From NCBI RefSeq assembly GCF_022096995.1, contig NZ_JACXGQ010000003.1, positions 1-64,000 on the forward strand: a DNA stretch of 64,000 nucleotides. Direction: 5' to 3'. Source of the DNA: Yoonia sp. I 8.24 (GTDB lineage Bacteria; Pseudomonadota; Alphaproteobacteria; Rhodobacterales; Rhodobacteraceae). The position numbers and the translations under genes were made by a program. This document shows, in pieces, positions 44,138 to 53,411 of the stretch; within the stretch, counting starts at the first letter, position 1; every line of letters begins with the position of its first letter. Below the pieces are notes generated by a model. The model had not been told where the DNA came from, did not search any database, and saw nothing but the letters and a program-made list of their open reading frames with translations.

Positions 44138-45313
44138 ATGAATACTTTGCCCTTTGGTGCGGATGAATATGCCACACGATTGCACAAGGTGCGTTGCGAA
44201 ATGGCAGCGCGTGGGATGGACGCGCTATTTGTGACGGATCCATCCAACATGGCGTGGCTGACTGGGTATGATGGTTGGTCGTTTTATGTGCATCAAGGTG
44301 TTCTACTGCTGCTTGAGGGCGATCCGATTTGGTGGGGGCGCGCAATGGATGCGGCAGGGGCCCTGCGCACAACCTACCTTAAGGCCGATGATATCATCGG
44401 ATACGACGATACATATGTGCAAAACCCTGACAAACATCCGATGTCTGCGCTTGCGCAGGTGATGGTTGCGCGCGGCCTGTCTGGCGGCCGGATCGGTGTC
44501 GAAATGGACAATTACTATTTCACAGCGGCTGCTTATCACGCGCTGCACGCGGGATTGGGGCAGGGGGGTTTGGTCGATGCGACTGCGCTGGTGAACTGGC
44601 AACGCGCTGTGAAATCAGAAACTGAGCTCAGCTATATGCGCGCGGCGGCGCGAATTGTCGAAAAGATGCACGCGGTGATCCGGGAGAAGGCTGAGCCGGG
44701 GATGCGTAAAAATGATTTGATCGCAGATATTTACCACACTGCCATCACCGGTGTGGATGACTATTGGGGCGATTATCCGGCGATTGTGCCAATGGCCCCA
44801 TCAGGCGCGGATGCGACCGCCCCGCATCTGACGTGGGATAACAGCCCTTTGAAAACAGGCGAAAGCACGTTTTTTGAGATTTCAGGCACCTACCGTCGCT
44901 ACCATTGCCCGCAGTCGCGGACGCTATTCTTGGGCAAAGTGCCGCAGAAATATTTAGATGCCCAAGCCGCCGTGCAAGAGGCTACCGCTGTCGGGCTTGA
45001 GGCGGCGCGTCCGGGCGCATTGTGCGAGGATGTGGCAAATGCGTTTAACAGCCGCCTCAAAAAGCTTGGCTATGAAAAAGACAGCCGCTGCGGCTATGCA
45101 ATCGGCTTGTCTTATCCCCCAGATTGGGGAGAGCGCACGATGTCGTTCCGTGCTGGCGATAAAACGGTTCTTGAAGCCGGGATGACCTTTCATTTTATGC
45201 CTGCGCTTTGGCTCGATGATGGCGGTTTGGAAACCACAGAATCGATTTTAATCACGGCTGGCGGGGCAGAATGCCTGTGTGCGACGCCAAGCGAACTTGT
45301 GGTCAAAGGGTAA
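44138..45313 (+). CDS. doeA: Ectoine hydrolase
   Basis: 391 residues, M24 (creatinase/aminopeptidase P) fold. Opens the ectoine ring to N-alpha-acetyl-diaminobutyrate. N-domain: MAARGMDALFVTDPSNMAWLTGYDGWSFYVHQG; C-domain: FFEISGTYRRYHCPQSRTLFLG. Several M24 metal ligands are replaced, as expected for creatinase-like members. Followed by doeB and doeD, which fixes the assignment. Confidence 0.93.
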   Translation: MNTLPFGADEYATRLHKVRCEMAARGMDALFVTDPSNMAWLTGYDGWSFYVHQGVLLLLEGDPIWWGRAMDAAGALRTTYLKADDIIGYDDTYVQNPDKHPMSALAQVMVARGLSGGRIGVEMDNYYFTAAAYHALHAGLGQGGLVDATALVNWQRAVKSETELSYMRAAARIVEKMHAVIREKAEPGMRKNDLIADIYHTAITGVDDYWGDYPAIVPMAPSGADATAPHLTWDNSPLKTGESTFFEISGTYRRYHCPQSRTLFLGKVPQKYLDAQAAVQEATAVGLEAARPGALCEDVANAFNSRLKKLGYEKDSRCGYAIGLSYPPDWGERTMSFRAGDKTVLEAGMTFHFMPALWLDDGGLETTESILITAGGAECLCATPSELVVKG

Positions 45314-45316
45314 TTT

Positions 45317-46336
45317 ATGCGCGACAATCCAATTACCCCGACCGTCGATCTTGACGCTGATGGTGTCCAACACGGGTTTCTTCGTCTGCCTTATAGCCGC
45401 AATGAAAGCGCGTGGGGCTCTATCCAAATCCCGGTGAGCGTGATTAAAAACGGTGCCGGACCCTGCGCGCTTTTGACGGGCGGCAATCACGGTGATGAAT
45501 ACGAAGGGCCGATTGCCTTGTTGGGCTTGGCGCAAACGTTACGTGCCGAAGACGTGACGGGGACGGTGATCATTGTCCCCTTCATGAATCACCCCGCATT
45601 TTTGGCAGGGACACGCGTGTCGCCCGTTGACGATGTGAACCTCAATCGCGCATTTCCGGGTGCGCCCGATGGCACACCAACGGCCAAGATCGCGGATTAT
45701 TTCCAACGCACGCTGTTACCGATGGCGGATATTGTGTTGGATTTCCATTCGGGCGGCAAGACGCTGAACTTCTTGCCTTTTGCAGCGTCACATATCTTGG
45801 ACGATGCCGAACAAATGGCCCGCTGCCGTGCTGCGCGCGATGCGTTTAACGCGCCGTTTAGCGTTGAAATGCGCGAGATTGACGGGTTGGGTATGTATGA
45901 CGACGCGGCCGAAACACTGGGCAAAACATTTGTGACCACAGAATTGGGCGGCGGAGGGACTGCGACCCCTGAAACGGTTGGCATCGCGCGGAAAGGGATC
46001 CGTAACGTGCTGATCCACGCAGGTATTTTGCAAGGCGACATGGATCTTTCACCATCGCGTATTCTTACGCAGCCCAGCGATGACTGCTTTCATTTTGCGG
46101 ATACGGGCGGGCTGATCGAATTTAACGCGACGCTTGGCGAAACGGTGTCCAAGCACGATGACATCGCGCATATTTGGCCCGCGCATTATACCGGGCATCC
46201 ACCACGCACGATCAAGGCACAGATGGATGGCATCCTGACCGCGCGCCACCACCCCGGACTGGTATTGCCCGGCGATTGCATCGCGGTGCTGGCCATTGAA
46301 ACAACGACTGACCTCACAAAGGAAGACCAATGTTAA
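45317..46336 (+). CDS. doeB: N-alpha-acetyl-L-2,4-diaminobutyrate deacetylase
   Basis: 339 residues, succinylglutamate desuccinylase/aspartoacylase fold. Zinc site GGNHGDEYEGPI with His and Glu ligands, later DFHSGG. Deacetylates the DoeA product. Three bases after doeA; overlaps doeD by 7 bp, so translation is coupled. Confidence 0.93.
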   Translation: MRDNPITPTVDLDADGVQHGFLRLPYSRNESAWGSIQIPVSVIKNGAGPCALLTGGNHGDEYEGPIALLGLAQTLRAEDVTGTVIIVPFMNHPAFLAGTRVSPVDDVNLNRAFPGAPDGTPTAKIADYFQRTLLPMADIVLDFHSGGKTLNFLPFAASHILDDAEQMARCRAARDAFNAPFSVEMREIDGLGMYDDAAETLGKTFVTTELGGGGTATPETVGIARKGIRNVLIHAGILQGDMDLSPSRILTQPSDDCFHFADTGGLIEFNATLGETVSKHDDIAHIWPAHYTGHPPRTIKAQMDGILTARHHPGLVLPGDCIAVLAIETTTDLTKEDQC

Positions 46337-47700
46337 AGAACGATCCGCTCGAGCAGTGGGACCGCGAGAATTTCTTTCATCCTTCGACCCATTTGGCCAT
46401 GCATGCACGTGGTGAAACGCCTACGCGTGTCATCACCGGGGCGAAGGGTGTGCATATCCAAGACCGTGACGGCAATCAGCTGTTGGATGCATTCGCCGGG
46501 CTTTACTGTGTGAATGTGGGCTATGGGCATCCCGAAATCGCCGATGCGATTGCCAAACAAGCGCAAGAATTGGCCTATTATCATTCCTATGTTGGCCACG
46601 GTACCGAGGCGTCTATCACGCTGTCCAAAATGATCATGGACCGCGCGCCGGATCATATGTCGAAGGTTTATTTTGGCCAATCCGGGTCTGATGCGAATGA
46701 AACCAACATCAAATTAATCTGGTATTACAACAACATCCTTGGGCGGCCTGAGAAAAAGAAGATCATTTCGCGCTGGCGTGGTTATCATGGTTCTGGCCTG
46801 ATGACTGGCTCTTTGACGGGGTTAGAGCTGTTTCACAAAAAGTTCGATTTGCCGCTGGCGCAGGTGATCCACACGGATGCGCCTTATTACTTTCGCCGCG
46901 AAGATCAAAGCATGTCCGAAGAACAGTTTTCAGCCCATTGTGCCGCGCAGCTTGAGGCGCAAATTTTGCGTGAAGGTGCAGATACGATTGCCGCCTTTAT
47001 CGGGGAACCCGTCTTGGGCACCGGTGGGATCGTACCGCCGCCCGCAGGCTATTGGGCAGCTATTCAGGCGGTGTTGGACAAATATGACATCTTGCTGGTC
47101 GCGGACGAAGTCGTGACAGGCTTTGGCCGTTTAGGCACGATGTTCGGCTCTGATCATTATGGGCTAAAGCCTGATTTGATCACCATCGCTAAGGGACTGA
47201 CATCAGCCTACGCGCCGCTGTCGGGGTCGATTGTGTCTGACAAAATGTGGAAAGTGCTGGAACAAGGCACCGATGAAAACGGTCCGATTGGTCACGGTTG
47301 GACCTATTCGGCGCATCCGATTTGCGCGGCCGCTGGGGTTGCGAATCTCAAGCTGCTTGATGATTTGGATTTGGTTACAAATGCGGGCCGCATGGGGGCC
47401 TATTTGAACAGCGCCATGCAAGACGCATTATCAGGCCATGCCAATCTAGGCGAGGTGCGCGGCGAAGGTCTGCTTTGCGCGGTGGAACTGGTCAAGGATC
47501 AACATAGCAAGCAAGGCTTTGATGCGGCTGATAAAATCTGTCCGCAAATCGCGGCGGCAATGTTAGAGCAGGGCGTAATCGCACGCGCGATGCCGCAAGG
47601 TGACATCATCGGGTTTGCACCACCGTTTTGCATTACAGAGGCCGAGATCGACAAGGTTGTTGATGCCACGAAAAAAGCGATTACGCAGGTTCTGGGTTAA
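46330..47700 (+). CDS. doeD: Diaminobutyrate aminotransferase of ectoine degradation
   Basis: 456 residues, class III PLP aminotransferase. PLP lysine K288 in ITIAKGLTSAYAP; VADEVVTGFGR precedes it. In the doe pathway it converts 2,4-diaminobutyrate to aspartate semialdehyde. The dehydrogenase DoeC is not in this window. The last 20 bp overlap the convergent VOC gene. Confidence 0.92.
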   Translation: MLKNDPLEQWDRENFFHPSTHLAMHARGETPTRVITGAKGVHIQDRDGNQLLDAFAGLYCVNVGYGHPEIADAIAKQAQELAYYHSYVGHGTEASITLSKMIMDRAPDHMSKVYFGQSGSDANETNIKLIWYYNNILGRPEKKKIISRWRGYHGSGLMTGSLTGLELFHKKFDLPLAQVIHTDAPYYFRREDQSMSEEQFSAHCAAQLEAQILREGADTIAAFIGEPVLGTGGIVPPPAGYWAAIQAVLDKYDILLVADEVVTGFGRLGTMFGSDHYGLKPDLITIAKGLTSAYAPLSGSIVSDKMWKVLEQGTDENGPIGHGWTYSAHPICAAAGVANLKLLDDLDLVTNAGRMGAYLNSAMQDALSGHANLGEVRGEGLLCAVELVKDQHSKQGFDAADKICPQIAAAMLEQGVIARAMPQGDIIGFAPPFCITEAEIDKVVDATKKAITQVLG

Positions 47701-48079
47701 ACTGAATCAAATCCCAGCGATTGCCAAAGGGATCACAAAATACAGCCACGCGGCCATAGGGTTCGTCGCGTGGTTGTTCTTCGAAGTGCACTGAATTGGC
47801 CAGCATCGCCGCATGGTCACGATCAAAATCATCGGTTTGCAGGAACAGCCAAACGCGCCCGCCGCCTTGATTGCCGATGGCCGCAACTTGTTGGTCGCCA
47901 ACCGCACGTGCAAGCAAGAACGCCGTGTCGGCCCCGGTTGGCGCGACCCGTACCCAGCGTTTTCCGTCGCCTAGGTCAGTGTCTTCCAATAGATCGAAGC
48001 CCATTTTTCCGACGTAGAACGCGATTGCACGCTCATAGTCTGGCACGAGCAGCGAAAGTAAGGCCAGCTTTTGCGCCAT
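47681..48079 (-). CDS. VOC (glyoxalase) family protein
   Basis: 132 residues. KLALLSLLVPDYERAIAFYVGKMGFDLLED at the N-terminus and VAVFCDPFGNRWDLIQF at the C-terminus give the fold. Twelve bases after the exported hypothetical gene on the same strand. Substrate unknown. Confidence 0.87.
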   Translation of the reverse strand: MAQKLALLSLLVPDYERAIAFYVGKMGFDLLEDTDLGDGKRWVRVAPTGADTAFLLARAVGDQQVAAIGNQGGGRVWLFLQTDDFDRDHAAMLANSVHFEEQPRDEPYGRVAVFCDPFGNRWDLIQFNPEPA

Positions 48080-48091
48080 GTCAGGTGTCCC

Positions 48092-48592
48092 TTATTCCCA
48101 TCCCGGCGGAAGCAAGGTTTCGCTAAGTTTGACGCCCAAAGCTTGCGCGACACTGGGGGTCTCTCTTATCCGAAAGTTACCGAAATGCAGCGCTGTTTCC
48201 GGTGCGGTGTAGTTCCAGTCAATGATCATTGTCGGTTCGACGGTGACCCGATCAAAGAAAAACACGGGATAATCTCGGTTTGTCGGCTGAATTTCGGCAG
48301 TGACTTCACCTGCGGGTGAAAGCTGAAATTTTTTGACCAAATAGTCTGCAAGGCATGGCGCCGCTCCGCCGCGATCAACTGAAATCAATATTGATGCTTC
48401 CAACCCGGTATGCACTTGGCCATCATCAGAAAACGCGTTGCGCAGGACAACTTGCCAACTATCACGGACGGCATCAGGGTTTACGATCCTTTGTGCTGTC
48501 TCAGGGCAGATATCAGTGGCCGCGTGTGCCGCCGGGGCCGTCATAATGACCGCCCCAAGCGATAGCCCAAGCACAAGCTTGCGCTTACTCAA
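48092..48592 (-). CDS. Exported protein of unknown function
   Basis: 166 residues. Signal peptide MSKRKLVLGLSLGAVIMTAPAAHA, then a soluble beta-rich body with two cysteines that could pair (ICPETAQ; APCLADYL). No family recognised. Overlaps the end of the pyruvate carboxylase gene by 8 bp on the same strand. Confidence 0.72.
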   Translation of the reverse strand: MSKRKLVLGLSLGAVIMTAPAAHAATDICPETAQRIVNPDAVRDSWQVVLRNAFSDDGQVHTGLEASILISVDRGGAAPCLADYLVKKFQLSPAGEVTAEIQPTNRDYPVFFFDRVTVEPTMIIDWNYTAPETALHFGNFRIRETPSVAQALGVKLSETLLPPGWE

Positions 48593-51500
48593 ACTCCACC
48601 AACAAATCTTTGGCGTCGATCTGGCTGCCGGGCTGCACGTTGACCGCTTTGATCACCGCGTCGCGTTCCGCGTGGATACCTGTTTCCATCTTCATTGCTT
48701 CGATGGTCAGTAGCAGGTCGCCTTCTTTGACTTCGTTGCCTGCAACGGCAGCAACAGTCGCCACAACACCCGGCATTGGCGCGCCAATGTGGTTCGCGTT
48801 GCCTGATTCGGCTTTGGGCCGTGTGACCTTATCAGCGGCGGCCAGACGGTTCATCACGCGGATAGCGCGGGGCTGACCGTTGAGTTCAAAGAACACTTTG
48901 ACTTCGCCGTCTTCGCTCATCTCGGACACGGCCTGCATCCGAATTTCAAGTGTCTTGCCAGGATCGATTTCCGCTGCGATTTCTTCGCCGGGCTGCATGC
49001 CATAGAAGAATGTGCGCGTCGGTAGGGTGCGGACAGGCCCATAGATTTCGTGGCGCGTCGTGTAATCGGTAAAGACCTTTGGATACATCAGGTAGCCGTT
49101 CAGATCTTCGTCGTCGATGATTACATCTTCAAAAGTGGCCTGCAGCTCAGCCTTTGTCGCGGCAAGATCAACAGGTGGTAGCGATTTGCCCGGACGATCA
49201 GTGAAGGGTGTTTCACCCTTGAGCACCTTTTCTTGGATCGCTTTTGGCCAGCCACCGGGCGGCTGACCAAGGCTGCCGCGCATCATGTCAACGACGCTGT
49301 CAGGGAAGACCACATCGGTGTTGGGGTCTTCGACTTGGGCGCGCGTCAGGTTTTGGCTGACCATCATCAAGGCCATATCACCCACAACTTTGGACGATGG
49401 GGTGACTTTGACAATATCACCAAACATTTGGTTCACATCAGCATAGGTCTGTGCGACCTCGTGCCAGCGCTCTTCTAGGCCAAGACTGCGTGCTTGTGCC
49501 TTGAGGTTGGTGAACTGGCCGCCGGGCATTTCGTGCAAATATACCTCTGAGGCCGGGGCCTGAAGACCTGATTCAAATGCGGTGTAATGTCCGCGTACCT
49601 GTTCAAAGTAGTTGCTGATTTCGCGGATGGAGCCGATATCAAGACCGGTGTCACGCGCGTCGCCGCGCAAGGCTTCGACGATTGAACCCAAAGTTGGTTG
49701 CGATGTGTTGCCGGAAAACGAATCCATCGCGGCGTCAACACAGTCAACGCCCGCAGCCGTAGCCGCCAGTATCGTCGCGATTGACGCACCAGATGTGTCA
49801 TGCGTGTGGAAGTGGATTGGCAGTCCAACCTCTTCTTTAAGCGCTGCAATCAGGGTTTTTGCAGCGGCTGGTTTCATCAACCCCGCCATGTCTTTTAAGC
49901 CAAGAACATGTGCGCCAGCCGCTTCGAGTTCGCGGGCCATGCCAACATAGTATTTCAGGTCGTATTTCGCACGGTCCGGGTCACGCACATCGCCTGTGTA
50001 GCAAATTGTGCCTTCGATCACTTTGCCGGCCTTGCCGACGGCGTCCATCGCGACGCGCATGTTTTCAACCCAGTTCAGGCTGTCAAAGACGCGGAACACA
50101 TCGACACCGGATGTGGCGGCTTGGGCGACAAAGCTTTGCACCACGTTGTCAGGGTAATTCGTGTACCCGACACCGTTAGACGCGCGTAAAAGCATTTGCG
50201 TCATGATGTTCGGCATCACCGCGCGGATGTCGCGCAAACGCTGCCAAGGGCATTCTTGCAAGAACCGGTAGGCCACATCAAATGTCGCGCCACCCCAGCA
50301 TTCAACACTGAATAGCTGGTTCATATTGGCGGCATAGGCGGGGGCTGCGTTGATCATATCAATCGAACGCATCCGCGTCGCCAGCAAGGATTGGTGCCCG
50401 TCACGCATAGTCGTGTCGGTGATCAGCAATTGCTTTTGGTCACGCATCCAATCGGCGACCGCTTCGGGGCCGAAATCGTCAAGGATGTTGCGTGTTCCGG
50501 GGGTTACATCTGTCGTTGGTTTTACGGGGGGCTTCGGCGGTTTTACGTCAGCCGCAGGGCGTGGGCGCCCGGCCGTTTCAGGATGCCCGTTCACGGTGAT
50601 ATCCGCGATATAGGTCAGAATTTTCGTGGCCCGGTCACGCCGTTTGCTAAAGTTGAACAGATCCGGCGTCTCATCAATGAATTTCGTGTGGTATTCATTG
50701 CTGAGGAAAGTTGGGTGCTTGAGCAGGTTTTCAACAAACGCAATGTTCGTGGATACGCCGCGAATACGGAATTCGCGAAGGGCACGGTCCATGCGGGCAA
50801 TCGCCATTTCAGGGGTGGGCGCGCGCGCGGTCACTTTGGTCAGTAGGCTGTCATAGTAGCGGGTGATCACAGCGCCAGAATAGGCTGTCCCGCCGTCAAG
50901 CCGGATGCCCGGGCCTGTCGCCGAACGGTACATCTGAATACGGCCGTAATCGGGGATAAAGTTGTTTTGCGGGTCTTCGGTCGTGACCCGGCACTGCAAT
51001 GCGTGACCATCCAATTTGACGTCGTATTGCGACGCGCAACCTGTGGCCTCGACCAGTGATTTGCCTTCAGCGACAAGGATTTGCGCACGCACAATATCGA
51101 TGCCGGTGACTTCTTCGGTGACGGTGTGCTCGACCTGCACGCGTGGATTCACTTCGATAAAGTAGAATTCGCCGTTATCCATATCCATCAAGAATTCAAC
51201 GGTGCCGGCGCATTCGTAGTTCACATGCTGACAGATCTTTTTGCCCAAATTACAAAGCTGTTCGCGCTGCGTGCCGGACAAATACGGCGCAGGGGCGCGT
51301 TCGACCACTTTTTGGTTGCGGCGCTGCACCGAACAATCGCGTTCCCACAGGTGATAAATTTGACCGTGGCTGTCGCCCATGATCTGCACTTCGACGTGGC
51401 GGGCCTTGATGATCATCTTTTCAAGATAACCTTCGCCGTTGCCAAATGCGGCCTCTGCTTCGCGCCGACCTTCACGCACTTTTTCTTCAAGCTCGCCTTC

Positions 51501-52028
51501 GTTCATAATCGGGCGCATTCCGCGACCACCGCCGCCCCATGACGCCTTGAGCATCAGCGGGTAACCGACCTTTGCGGCTTGTTTCTTGATCTTGTCCATA
51601 TCATCGCCCAGCACTTCGGTGGCGGGGATGACGGGAACACCAGCTTCAATTGCGACATTGCGCGCGCTGGCTTTATCGCCGAGCTGGCGCATCGTGGCTG
51701 CTTTGGGGCCAATGAATGTGATGCCGTTATTGGTGCAGGCGTCTACGAAATCGGGGTTTTCCGACAAAAGCCCATAGCCGGGGTGGATTGCGTCTGCGCC
51801 AGCCATTTTGGCGACGCGGATGATTTCGTCGATGGAAAGATAGGCAGCGACCGGGCCCATGCCTTCGCCGATGCGGTAGGCCTCATCGGCCTTGAAACGG
51901 TGGAGACCAAGTTTATCTTCTTCGGCATAGACCGCGACGGTCTTTTTGCCCATTTCATTTGCAGCCCGCATGATACGGATCGCGATTTCACCGCGGTTTG
52001 CAATTAAAATCTTGTTAAACTCGACCAT
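48585..52028 (-). CDS. pyc: Pyruvate carboxylase
   Basis: 1147 residues, single-chain type. Biotin carboxylase at ~1-450 (FNKILIANRGEIAIRI; SWGGGGRGMR), carboxyltransferase at ~540-900 (LLITDTTMRDGHQSLLATRMRS; HFHTHDTSG), biotinyl domain at the C-terminus with Lys1113 in EAMKMET. Replenishes oxaloacetate. ATG at 52026-52028 after GGGAAGAG; a longer frame to 52151 overlaps the oxidase gene and is rejected. Confidence 0.97.
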   Translation of the reverse strand: MVEFNKILIANRGEIAIRIMRAANEMGKKTVAVYAEEDKLGLHRFKADEAYRIGEGMGPVAAYLSIDEIIRVAKMAGADAIHPGYGLLSENPDFVDACTNNGITFIGPKAATMRQLGDKASARNVAIEAGVPVIPATEVLGDDMDKIKKQAAKVGYPLMLKASWGGGGRGMRPIMNEGELEEKVREGRREAEAAFGNGEGYLEKMIIKARHVEVQIMGDSHGQIYHLWERDCSVQRRNQKVVERAPAPYLSGTQREQLCNLGKKICQHVNYECAGTVEFLMDMDNGEFYFIEVNPRVQVEHTVTEEVTGIDIVRAQILVAEGKSLVEATGCASQYDVKLDGHALQCRVTTEDPQNNFIPDYGRIQMYRSATGPGIRLDGGTAYSGAVITRYYDSLLTKVTARAPTPEMAIARMDRALREFRIRGVSTNIAFVENLLKHPTFLSNEYHTKFIDETPDLFNFSKRRDRATKILTYIADITVNGHPETAGRPRPAADVKPPKPPVKPTTDVTPGTRNILDDFGPEAVADWMRDQKQLLITDTTMRDGHQSLLATRMRSIDMINAAPAYAANMNQLFSVECWGGATFDVAYRFLQECPWQRLRDIRAVMPNIMTQMLLRASNGVGYTNYPDNVVQSFVAQAATSGVDVFRVFDSLNWVENMRVAMDAVGKAGKVIEGTICYTGDVRDPDRAKYDLKYYVGMARELEAAGAHVLGLKDMAGLMKPAAAKTLIAALKEEVGLPIHFHTHDTSGASIATILAATAAGVDCVDAAMDSFSGNTSQPTLGSIVEALRGDARDTGLDIGSIREISNYFEQVRGHYTAFESGLQAPASEVYLHEMPGGQFTNLKAQARSLGLEERWHEVAQTYADVNQMFGDIVKVTPSSKVVGDMALMMVSQNLTRAQVEDPNTDVVFPDSVVDMMRGSLGQPPGGWPKAIQEKVLKGETPFTDRPGKSLPPVDLAATKAELQATFEDVIIDDEDLNGYLMYPKVFTDYTTRHEIYGPVRTLPTRTFFYGMQPGEEIAAEIDPGKTLEIRMQAVSEMSEDGEVKVFFELNGQPRAIRVMNRLAAADKVTRPKAESGNANHIGAPMPGVVATVAAVAGNEVKEGDLLLTIEAMKMETGIHAERDAVIKAVNVQPGSQIDAKDLLVEFE

Positions 52029-52107
52029 TTCTCTTCCCTTCGCAGTTGCAGCATTGTCGGATGCTGGTGCAGAATTGTCCAGCCCGCATGTGCGCAATCG
52101 CCGCAGC

Positions 52108-53238
52108 CTATAGCGCGGTCTGGCGTACTTCGGCAAGGCTGCGCGCACCAATTTGGCCCATGTTGCTGATCATGTCTTGACGCAAGATGTCCAATACATG
52201 GGCGGCACCCGCTTCGCCAAGCGCAGCCAAACCGTAGTGAAACGCACGTCCAAGCATGACGAAATCAGCGCCCAAGGCGATGGCGCGCAGCACATCCAGC
52301 CCGCCTTCAACACCGCTATCAAAGATCAACGGCAGGGTGGTCGCCGCGCGAATGCCGGGCAGCAGATCAATGGTCGCAGCGCAACCATCAAACTGGCGCC
52401 CAGCATGGTTGCTGACCCAGAGCGCATCAACACCTTCGTCCGAAAGCCTTGCTGCGTCATCTGGGTTTGTGACACCTTTGACGATCAAATCCCCGTCCCA
52501 ATGATCGCGCAACCAGGTCAAATAGTCCCAATCAGGCGAAGTGCGCAGAAGATAGCCAATATGCTGGGTCGAGGGCAGGGCGGTTTTGATATTTGAATAA
52601 CTTTCCATCAACCGCAGCCGGGGCATGCCCGTTTTGCGGATGCCGTTCAGCCAGGCAGGACATTGCGCCGCCTGCCATGCAAGCCGTGGTGTCAGCTTGG
52701 GCGGATTGGTCATGCCGCCACGGGTTTGCCGTTCGCGACGCGAGGCAACAGGCACGTCAACTGTAAGCACAAGCGTATGAAAACCCGATGCTTTTGCGCG
52801 ATTAAGGATGTCTTTGCGAATTTCAGGATCGCGCGGGGGGTACAGCTGAAACCAACCTTGATCACCGGCATGGGGTCCGACGTCTTCGGGCAGTTGGCTG
52901 GCCACAGTCGATAGCGTGTAGGGGATCTGCGCGGCAGCGGCGGTGCGCGCAAGCATCTGTTCCGCGCCCGGCCACACCAGCCCAGACATGCCCACGGGGG
53001 CAATACCAATCGGCAACGGATAGCTGCGCCCCAAAAAATCAGTACTTAGGTCCGGGTCAAATTCGCCGTGCAAAATCGACGGTTTAAGCAACACCTGATT
53101 AAGCGCCGTGCGGTTGCGTAGTTTGGTCGCCTCGACCCCGGTGGCGCTGTCCAAATATTCCCATACAAAATGCGGAATACGTTTGCGCGCGCGTGTCTTG
53201 AGGTCTGAAATCGCGGGGTATTTTGTGTGTAAGTCCAT
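52108..53238 (-). CDS. lldD: FMN-dependent alpha-hydroxy acid dehydrogenase (L-lactate dehydrogenase type)
   Basis: 376 residues, glycolate oxidase fold. Active-site His278 in VSNHAGRQFDGC, FMN phosphate site DSGVEGGLDVLRAIALGADFVMLGR. L-lactate oxidation to pyruvate is likely, and the next gene is pyruvate carboxylase; glycolate or another 2-hydroxy acid remains possible. Confidence 0.88.
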   Translation of the reverse strand: MDLHTKYPAISDLKTRARKRIPHFVWEYLDSATGVEATKLRNRTALNQVLLKPSILHGEFDPDLSTDFLGRSYPLPIGIAPVGMSGLVWPGAEQMLARTAAAAQIPYTLSTVASQLPEDVGPHAGDQGWFQLYPPRDPEIRKDILNRAKASGFHTLVLTVDVPVASRRERQTRGGMTNPPKLTPRLAWQAAQCPAWLNGIRKTGMPRLRLMESYSNIKTALPSTQHIGYLLRTSPDWDYLTWLRDHWDGDLIVKGVTNPDDAARLSDEGVDALWVSNHAGRQFDGCAATIDLLPGIRAATTLPLIFDSGVEGGLDVLRAIALGADFVMLGRAFHYGLAALGEAGAAHVLDILRQDMISNMGQIGARSLAEVRQTAL

Positions 53239-53411
53239 ACGAATAGGCTACCGTAGCTTTCGGCGACTTGAAAGACGGTTTCGCGCGTTGTGCTGCAGCT
53301 ACAGTTACATCGCGTCGTGCCATCCCCTCAATGTGCCGGATGATACGAATTGATCGGAACATTATAAGAACAAGGCTTTTCCTGCGTGACATTTCCCGAT
53401 ATGAAAACACA

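Noticed and set aside
53268..53411. Extended N-terminus of the UvrD-type helicase
   Set aside because: The extra 48 residues are Arg/Cys-rich and unlike helicases; MNDFSEEDAFE at 53412 is a better start.
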